Shown here: positions 57,092 through 64,000 of the stretch, one piece after another | Layout: every line of letters begins with the position of its first letter | Numbering within the stretch: the stretch's first letter is position 1 | NCBI RefSeq assembly: GCF_020080835.1 | Contig: NC_058160.1 | Coordinates: 5,273,515-5,337,514, forward strand | Length of the DNA: 64,000 bases | Source of the DNA: Cotesia glomerata | Lineage: Eukaryota > Arthropoda > Insecta > Hymenoptera > Braconidae | Direction of reading: 5' to 3' | Notes under the pieces: model-generated | The model's input: only the letters and a program-made list of their open reading frames with translations | Database searches by the model: none | What the model was told of the DNA's origin: nothing | Position numbers and translations under genes: made by a program

Positions 57092-57332
57092 CACTGATAA
57101 AAAAATTGACTTGACTCAAGAGCCAAACTCTTGAACCAAGAATTCCATTTTGAAGAAAAATATTTTCTTGAGTCAAGAGAATAAATTCTTGACTCAAGAA
57201 AATTTTCTTAGACCAAGAATAATTTCTTAGCTCAAGAATTTATTCTCTTGACTTAAGAATATCATTTTCTTCAAAATGGTATTCTTGGTCCAAGAGTTTG
57301 GCTCTTGAGTCAAGTCAATTTTTTTATCAGTG
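57092..57332. mobile_element. Palindromic MITE with TA flanks, best copy of the CACTG group
   Basis: Ends CACTGATAAAAAAATTGACT are exact inverted repeats and remain paired for about 65 bp through GAGCCAAACTCTTG. TA stands on each side (57090-57091, 57333-57334). The whole 241 bp folds as a hairpin. CAAGAATTCCATTTTGAAG-type words link it to copies at 23094, 28487, 32249 and 45697. Confidence 0.8.
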
Positions 57333-57334
57333 TA

Positions 57335-60300
57335 TATACTTGTGACCAAAATAAGCAACATCACACGCATGAACAGAAAAAATCAATTAAATTCAACACC
57401 ATTAAATAAAAAATACTTGTAATTTTTTAATTTTACTTTCACTGAAAATTGTGTTAGGCCGCTCTTTAATTTAATAATATTGATTGTAAATAGCAATATG
57501 ATACTAATAGCATCAATTGTAAAATAGAATAAGGTGTTTATATTATCAAACTTTAAAAATGATGGAAACGATGTGACATGAACCGCAGTCATTAGAAATA
57601 TATGGTGGTAGGAAATGATCACTTAATGTGATCACATAGAGTTATTATATCCTGGAAAGTAATTTTAAATAATTTCCTGGATGTGAAGGAGATAAAGCCG
57701 GCACTATTATGTTTATAATTATTATTCTTACTATTATTATGATAATAGTATAAATAGAATAAATGTTTAATTTGATTGGGTACGAGGGGCCCGGAGGTAA
57801 CTTTTACTTAATCGTTAGTTAACATTGCTCGTAGCTCAACTTTAATATATCTCTCGGTGACTTAACTCTAAATGAGGTAGGTAAACCTAACCGAGTAACA
57901 TCATATAACATGTTACATGTAACATGTAACATGTTACATGTTGTTTTGAAGCACTGCATATCATATGTATGTATATGTATATATGGATATATACAGGGTA
58001 TGTATGTGATGTATTCATGGATAGATGTGTGTGTTTATGCAACTGAGATGTTTTGTACATTGACCTTAACGGTGTGGGGACAGACCTAGCTCGCCACCCA
58101 CCGTTTTATCCGGCACTATTCACTGTACCATGATAGTGTAGAGGTAAAAACAAATCCAAGATGACCGAGGTGACAAGCTTCGGTAATGAGACACGACGTG
58201 TTTCACGAAACACTCTCACCGGTTACCTTTTTTTATTCTTTTCTTATATTCCTCTCGCTTTCATATGTATCCACAGAAAAATTTATAAACATCAGATTTA
58301 ATCATTTACCTTTTGCTCATTAATTCAATAATGATAATAATTATTATAATAATTGCTGCAGTGTTTATAGGAAGTATTATTAATGAATTATTCAAATAAT
58401 CAACTTTAAAAATTTTTTTTACTAAAAAAAAATAAATAATAATAATTTAATGAATTTAACAGAAAGATAAAAAGTGTTTTAATCATCGATAAAACGTCAA
58501 AATAAATGAAAAAATTACTAACATTACATCGTCTTTGTATCAGCCTTAATCAAAATAGAATTACTGAGTACAAGACCCCGAAGATTTTATAAACAATATT
58601 ATAATAGTTAATTATAGATAATAATTATAAATGTTAAAATATTTAAATAGTTGTTGTTTTTTCTAAATAAAATAATAAGTGAACATAAATAGCAATTATT
58701 ATAATTATGATTAATTACATGTTATTAAATGTAAATATAAGGTCCGTAGGTATTTAATAATTACTCGAGATTACTCACATCTCCCTTATATTTAATATAA
58801 TAATAAATAATAATAATATAATAACTATTCTAGAATTACTATTCATTAAGTGATCGGATGGTTTTACTATTAAATAAAAGAAGTACAAATACAGGTGAAT
58901 AACGTAACTCTGTAACGGATCTTTAGCTCCTTGCATTGCAGAGCAAACTTATCTATTATGTGGATAATGTATAAATAAACAGATAAATAAATAAATAAAT
59001 AAATAAATCTGTTGGCGAAGGAAACTTCCGATTTGTTTTATTTTTATAACAGATAATTGTATTCATTGGCACATTTTTAACCAAGCCCAGCCTTTAAGCT
59101 GAATACATATAATATAAATCGTAAAAATTATTTCGTTTTATGTAATTGAGACAACTGTTAATCAATTGCAATTAAATACTGCTAGCTTTGGTACATATAT
59201 TACACCGAAGCACGAGTATATAAAAAAATCTAACGTTACGAAAATTATATTGTATAATATATGGGTTAATTGTGGTGGATAATTATTTTTCTCTCGGAAT
59301 ATGTATAAATGGGTTCACTGTTACTCACTCTAGTGAAAATGTACTTTTATTTTATTTATGACATTCAAATTGCTGGTAATTAACCGAGAGCAGTTGCACT
59401 TTTAAATTAAATTGCACTGAGAAAAAAGTCTAGTACTTTTTTATTAAATTTAAAACAACAATTACAAAGTTTAACTTAATTAAAAACATTGGGTTAGGAG
59501 TTCTAAATATTTAAGCGGTTTTAAGTAAAAACTGTTAATGATAAATAATACAATTTTTATAGTTTTCAAGAATATACTTTATGATTTTTACTATTTAAGC
59601 CGCTAAGCATCAATTGTGTTTAATGATAATAAACAATTATTATTTCGGCAAAACATTTGGATAAAGTGGTATTATTGCAATGAATTTAAATAATTTTAAA
59701 TTGATTAAATAATTAACTTGTAAAGTTTTTAATGTTAATTGTTAAATTTAATTATCATAAAAATTTTAAAATTTTTTTTATAATTATTTAAATAGAGTTA
59801 ACAGAAATTTTAAATAAATTTTAGTAGACTATTTTTTTAAATAAATTTGAATTTTTATTAAACATATTAAATTTTTATGAAAATTTTAATTTTTTGCTTT
59901 TCAATTTAAGTGAAAATTACTGTCGTATAATAACTATCAATATCAATCGATAAAAAGTTAATAATTTCAAACTAATTATCAATTTTTTTTACGGATTAAA
60001 ATTTTCTTTCATTATTAAAAAAACAAATTCTATAAAAAAAAAAATCAAAAAATAATTGAAAAAAAAAAAGAATATTATACAAGCCATTTAATAATTCAAG
60101 TTCAAGGATTCAGCTGAGCGAGTGCCGCGGGTATATTTCTTATCCTTACATCATTATAACAGTTGAACGTCAGTGAATCGACCTCAATTTAGGTCGAGGT
60201 CGCTTCAGATGATTTATTTGCTAAATAGAAAAACAAGTAACGTAAAATCAAACAGATGTTAAGGCGTTTAATGGTTCTCCGGTGTATGTATAATATACTG

Positions 60301-63300
60301 TATTTATACGTAAGTGTGTATGTACGTTGTACGTATAAATATATAAATATAAGGTTATGCCTGCTGATGATCCTGACAATTTACCCACTTTGTACTCGAG
60401 TGTACGTGGCTGTGGCTGTATAAAAGGTAGTACTCTGCACGAAGTAAGAGGCAATAATGCTGGAGAAGTATATATGCAACACGAGAATGGGCTGGTACCC
60501 AATTACGCGAGCGTTGATTAAGTGCGAGAGCCTTTATACCATACACATTTATATTTGTATCTATATCTGTATCTATAGACCCCAGACCCAGACCAAGACC
60601 TACAAATTAAAGAATAACGAGAAATAACCTAATGAAAGAATCGAAGCGTTTGTAATGTTAGATAGAACCAACACGTGCCTTTTTGATCGATTTTAACTTT
60701 ATAACAATGATCAGTGTATCTGGTCTATTTTATTTGAAATAAACGAAATTAGATTAGTTTAACAACTTCTGCTGTGATTTAAAATTTATTTTAAATTAAA
60801 AGTAATTTAATTTTTTTTTTTTTTTTTCAAGGTTTACTCAATTTAATTTAAAGTTTTTAATGTTAGTTTTGTTTTTATCAAAAAAAAAATCACAATTCTA
60901 AAATAAAATTTTCTTAAACTGTCTAAGAAGTAAATTTTAAGTAATTGTAAAAATTACAGTTTTTATTAATATCATTTTTATAAAATACAATTTAAAGTAT
61001 TGCCTTTGAAAAAAAAATTCAGCTGATTCAATAAAAAAAATTATTTTGAAAAAAAGTATAAATTCATGTAAGCCAAAAAAAATTTTTTTCTAATTCAAAA
61101 TAATTTTTTAGATTCAAGATTTTTTCTTCTTAATTATGTTCATTTTTTTACTAATTTAGGAACCACATCTAATTTATTAAAAATTTTGATTCGTATTGAT
61201 TAAGAAAGTTTCGTTTTTTTTTATACAAAAATCTTTTTTTATCAAAAATGTCTAAAAATAAAAATGCCGATAATTAAAAAAATTATTCCTTGTTAGAATA
61301 ACAAATTTTAAATCAATACAAAATAAAAATAATCATGCAACGATTTCCATATTTTATTCCAATTAAAAATTGATTATACAATTATCTTCTTTGACTAGAA
61401 AATAAAATTGAGCTATTAATCTAACATTTTTTTCTTTTCAATATAAAAAATCTTCAAATTTTCTTAGTTGAAAAAACATTAATCAATCTTAACTTCTTAA
61501 TTATTAAACATCTATAATATATACATTTTATAAAAGTCAACTACTAGCAAATAAAATTTAAAGTTGATTAATCACTCGATTTTCCAACTTCCACTTAACT
61601 GAGTTATGAATCATCCAGGATGAAATAATTCACAGCAATTAAAAAGCAACTTACCCAAAAGTGTACGATAAATATAAAGCAAACTTAAAAAAAAAAGATT
61701 AATGGGAATCTAATTAATCATTGTCAAGGTTTATCAGGAAAGATCTAACATGATTATATAATGAATTCGTGACTTAACTCCACTCGAGATCATATACACA
61801 AATTACATTACCCGTGATTGCAGCCACGTGGTATGTAAGAGCACAGTAACATTAACCAACCGGAATCGGCACGAGAAATAGCAAGCTAAAGTAAAAACAA
61901 AACGAGGTGAATTTTTTCGTATATTTTTTTTAGCAAGTTAGAGAGCAGAGCCCCTCGGTTGATTTGCGCCCTTTCAGCGAAGTAAAGTTAAAGCCAGCAA
62001 GGGTCTATTCCAAGTCCCTGGTAAATGCATGTACTCTGAACCCGAGTAAAATGATCCTCGAATCGAGATATCCTGGTGTAATGTTTACCATCTTAAATTC
62101 TCTTAAAGTTATCTGCCGGATAACATACGAACACACATACTCACACACCTACACTTAATGCTCGACTGTAGAAAGGGAATGCACGGCTAAATGCAAGTCA
62201 AGAGTGAAGTATAATGTATTTTTTTTTCATCACGACCACGCCAACTCGCAATCCTATGGTTTTATTTTTATTTAGTTCCATCCTTGCGTTCTTCTTCACT
62301 TGATATTTTTTCAACATTGTTTTATTTTTTTATCCTTTTACAATACAATGGAGACCTACAAACGGAGCAATTTGTTGCTGTTACGCCCGGTATTCTTGGA
62401 GCCGTGCTGAGAGAAAATACTTGGAACGCGGAACACTATCGTGTTCGTTGGAAAATATGTACTCAGATGTTGCCCCTGGTGCAACAAAATAATTAGCCAC
62501 AATGTTGTTTGCGTAACTTGTATCTTATATCTTAAATGTTATAAATTTATCAGATTCGTGGGGGTATTTATCATGCATATGCTGGAGCTTACAGTGCGGG
62601 TGTATTTTTTAAAAAGTTATGGTTAATAGTTGATAGCTAATAATTAATAATTACGTTTTTATTTTTATAATTTCGCCGGGTATTCCAACGTGGGATTTAT
62701 AAAATAATGAGGAGGATAGTACAGGACTTGTAAGCGGTATGGGTACAAAAAATAGTTACTGAGCAAAGAGAATGAGAGATTGCGATCAATCTTTTCTTGA
62801 CTTATTTTAATGAGTTCATGAACTTGAGCAATTTGCTTTTTTAATTTACTAGCGCCCTAAGTGTTGCGTAATCAGAGGAAGGGCTTTGCTTCCTACGTAT
62901 TTGCTTTGTTTGTAATAATTAAAATTGAGCACAATTAAAGTTTTTTGTTTCGTGTCAGTAATAAGTCGAGGCGAGGTTTTTAACTTCTATTCTTTCCGAA
63001 GATAATCAGATACTAGTTTAAAAGAGACTTTTTTTTTGAGAAAATTTTTTTTCTAATTATTGATTAGACTTTTGGAAAGTTGTAAGTTTGCTTCATTGCG
63101 GAAGTTGTTTTGGATAATCAAGTTATCAATTAAGTTGAAGGAAAAATTCCCACATTAAAATCCTGATGGAAATTAACGAACAAACTTTTAAAAATTTAAT
63201 TCTTTACACTAAAAAAAAAAATATTCTTTTAAAAATTTCACTTTTATTTCGAGATATCAAGTTTTAATTAACTAAAGAGATTTTTAAATAGGATCAAGAA

Positions 63301-63760
63301 AATAAAAAACAAAATTTGTTTATATTATTTTAATAATAGAACTGAAAAAAAATTTTGTTTAAGTTTTTTGCTATTTTAAATGAAGAAACTTTTTCTTGTA
63401 CAAAGGATATAAAATTTTTAAAAGAAAACTTTTAATTTTAAAGAATAGTTTTTTCTTAATGGCAAATTTAATTGTTCTGATTGAAGATAATACTCTTGAT
63501 TCTCAAATTTCGAATTTTTTCACTAAAGTAACAAATTTCAAAGCAAGAAATTTTCGAATCAAGACAAATATGTCTTTTAAAAATAATTTTCTGGGATCAA
63601 GAATATTTTTCTTTAATCAAGTAGATTTTTTTACCCAAATTAAATTATCACAAAATAAAATTCTGACTAAGTTAAGAGAAATATTTATAAAAATTAAAAT
63701 TAATTAAATAATTCTCACATCAAAACATCACAGAAAGCACCAAACGAAACTAAGTCAAAA
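57335..63760. other. AT-rich non-coding
   Basis: No gene could be supported. ACATGTTA/ACATGTAA tandem words lie at 57907-57942, ATAA repeats at 58978-59007, and a GACCTCAATTTAGGTC palindrome at 60181-60196. A TATAAAAGG at 60419 stands in a G+C-richer patch (60360-60560). The stretch 61960-62480 is also G+C-richer, with open frames of 64 and 70 codons but no recognisable motif. MITE-like words recur at 61005-61150 and 63200-63650. Confidence 0.4.
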
Positions 63761-63832
63761 TTACTATTTATTTATTTATTTCTTTGAAAAAGACCTAAAA
63801 GCCAAGGGCCAGTAACAAGGTCACTAAATTTT
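63761..63832 (-). mobile_element. LINE tail fragment
   Basis: Minus-strand sequence reads TGGCCCTTGGCTTTTAGGTC, then TTTTTCAAAGAAATAAATAA with four TAAA-type units. Only the extreme 3' end is present. Confidence 0.4.
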
Positions 63833-63840
63833 ATATTTGA

Positions 63841-64000
63841 TATATCGCAATCCAAATGCCAAAAGGGCGTATTATAGCAGCTAGATAGGGTTTTATGCCA
63901 AAAGGGCGTATAAGAAATTTTTTTTTTCGCCATTCAACTTGGAACTGCTCAAAACGTAAAGATTTGTCAAAAAAAATTTTTCAATGTACTAACGCCAAAA
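63841..64000. mobile_element. Start of a GCCAAAAGGGCG repeat, cut by the window end
   Basis: It begins ATATATCGCAATCCAAATGCC, carries ATGCCAAAAGGGCGTAT twice (63856 and 63896), and has AACGCCAAAA at the window edge. It is related to the element at 13486-14097. The right arm is outside the window. Confidence 0.5.

Noticed and set aside
58160..58300. Short ATG frame MTEVTSFGNETRRVSRN
   Set aside because: Composition is coding-like but short, with no splice partner or recognisable product.
61934..62021. Possible internal exon on the plus strand (polypyrimidine tract, AG before, GTAAAT after)
   Set aside because: It is open in one frame (QVREQSPSVDLRPFSEV), but that phase does not fit the exon at 48364 and no protein similarity was recognised; left as non-coding.
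1..64000. Integrated viral (for example polydnavirus-type) segment, CRISPR array, rRNA genes
   Set aside because: No viral gene family, direct-repeat/spacer array or rRNA sequence was recognised anywhere in the window.

Overview
The window is about 64 kb of very AT-rich eukaryotic DNA, by eye well above 70 % A+T. Genes are split by short introns with standard GT..AG borders, and the dispersed elements (tRNA-headed SINEs, TTAA-flanked piggyBac-type and TA-flanked mariner/Tigger-type miniature elements, a Helitron, a THAP-coding P-type element) are animal-like. The overall look fits an insect, most likely a hymenopteran such as a parasitoid wasp. That assignment is an inference from composition and protein similarity, not proof. 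No bacterial, viral or CRISPR organisation was seen.

Gene-bearing left third (1-15.5 kb). A small intronless membrane-protein gene (889-1260, minus) and a 56-residue ORF (2667-2837, minus) lie in repeat-rich DNA. Next is a complete three-exon Rab-type small GTPase (5808-8319, plus, 206 aa). It converges tail to tail, 286 bp apart, with a complete nine-exon mitochondrial cysteine desulfurase NFS1 (8606-15238, minus, 451 aa), which supplies sulfur for Fe-S cluster assembly. All NFS1 exon junctions keep frame and the catalytic Lys and Cys are present. The introns of both genes are packed with mobile elements: GTPase intron 2 holds three or four MITEs, and NFS1 introns hold a TTAA-flanked element, a TIR element containing a SINE with 18-bp target duplications, a long-inverted-repeat element and two LINE tails.

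Repeat field (15.7-36.5 kb). No convincing protein gene was found here. It contains a P-type pair of 26-bp termini (16161-18558) around tandem repeats and a head-to-tail SINE duplication. It also contains a Helitron between 240-bp direct repeats, a Harbinger-like MITE with TTA flanks, several palindromic MITEs, a GAGCTC-rich repeat, a Tigger/pogo-type element with another element nested in it, and a 107-bp piggyBac-like MITE.

Sparse right half (36.5-64 kb). Three putative first coding exons stand in long non-coding stretches: a two-exon start on the minus strand (37069-37552), an acidic first exon on the minus strand (47718-47886), and a short first exon on the plus strand (48364-48389) behind a GC-richer leader. 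The last two are head to head, 477 bp apart, and may share a promoter region. Their further exons were not found, which fits genes with very long introns, as is usual for developmental regulators. The rest is introns or intergenic DNA with microsatellites, palindromes and MITEs.

I found no clear new multi-gene system. The most notable features are the nested elements, two SINEs sharing a body but not a head, an unusual Rab lacking the switch II Gln, the putative divergent promoter, and two large MITE groups recognisable from their termini and cores.
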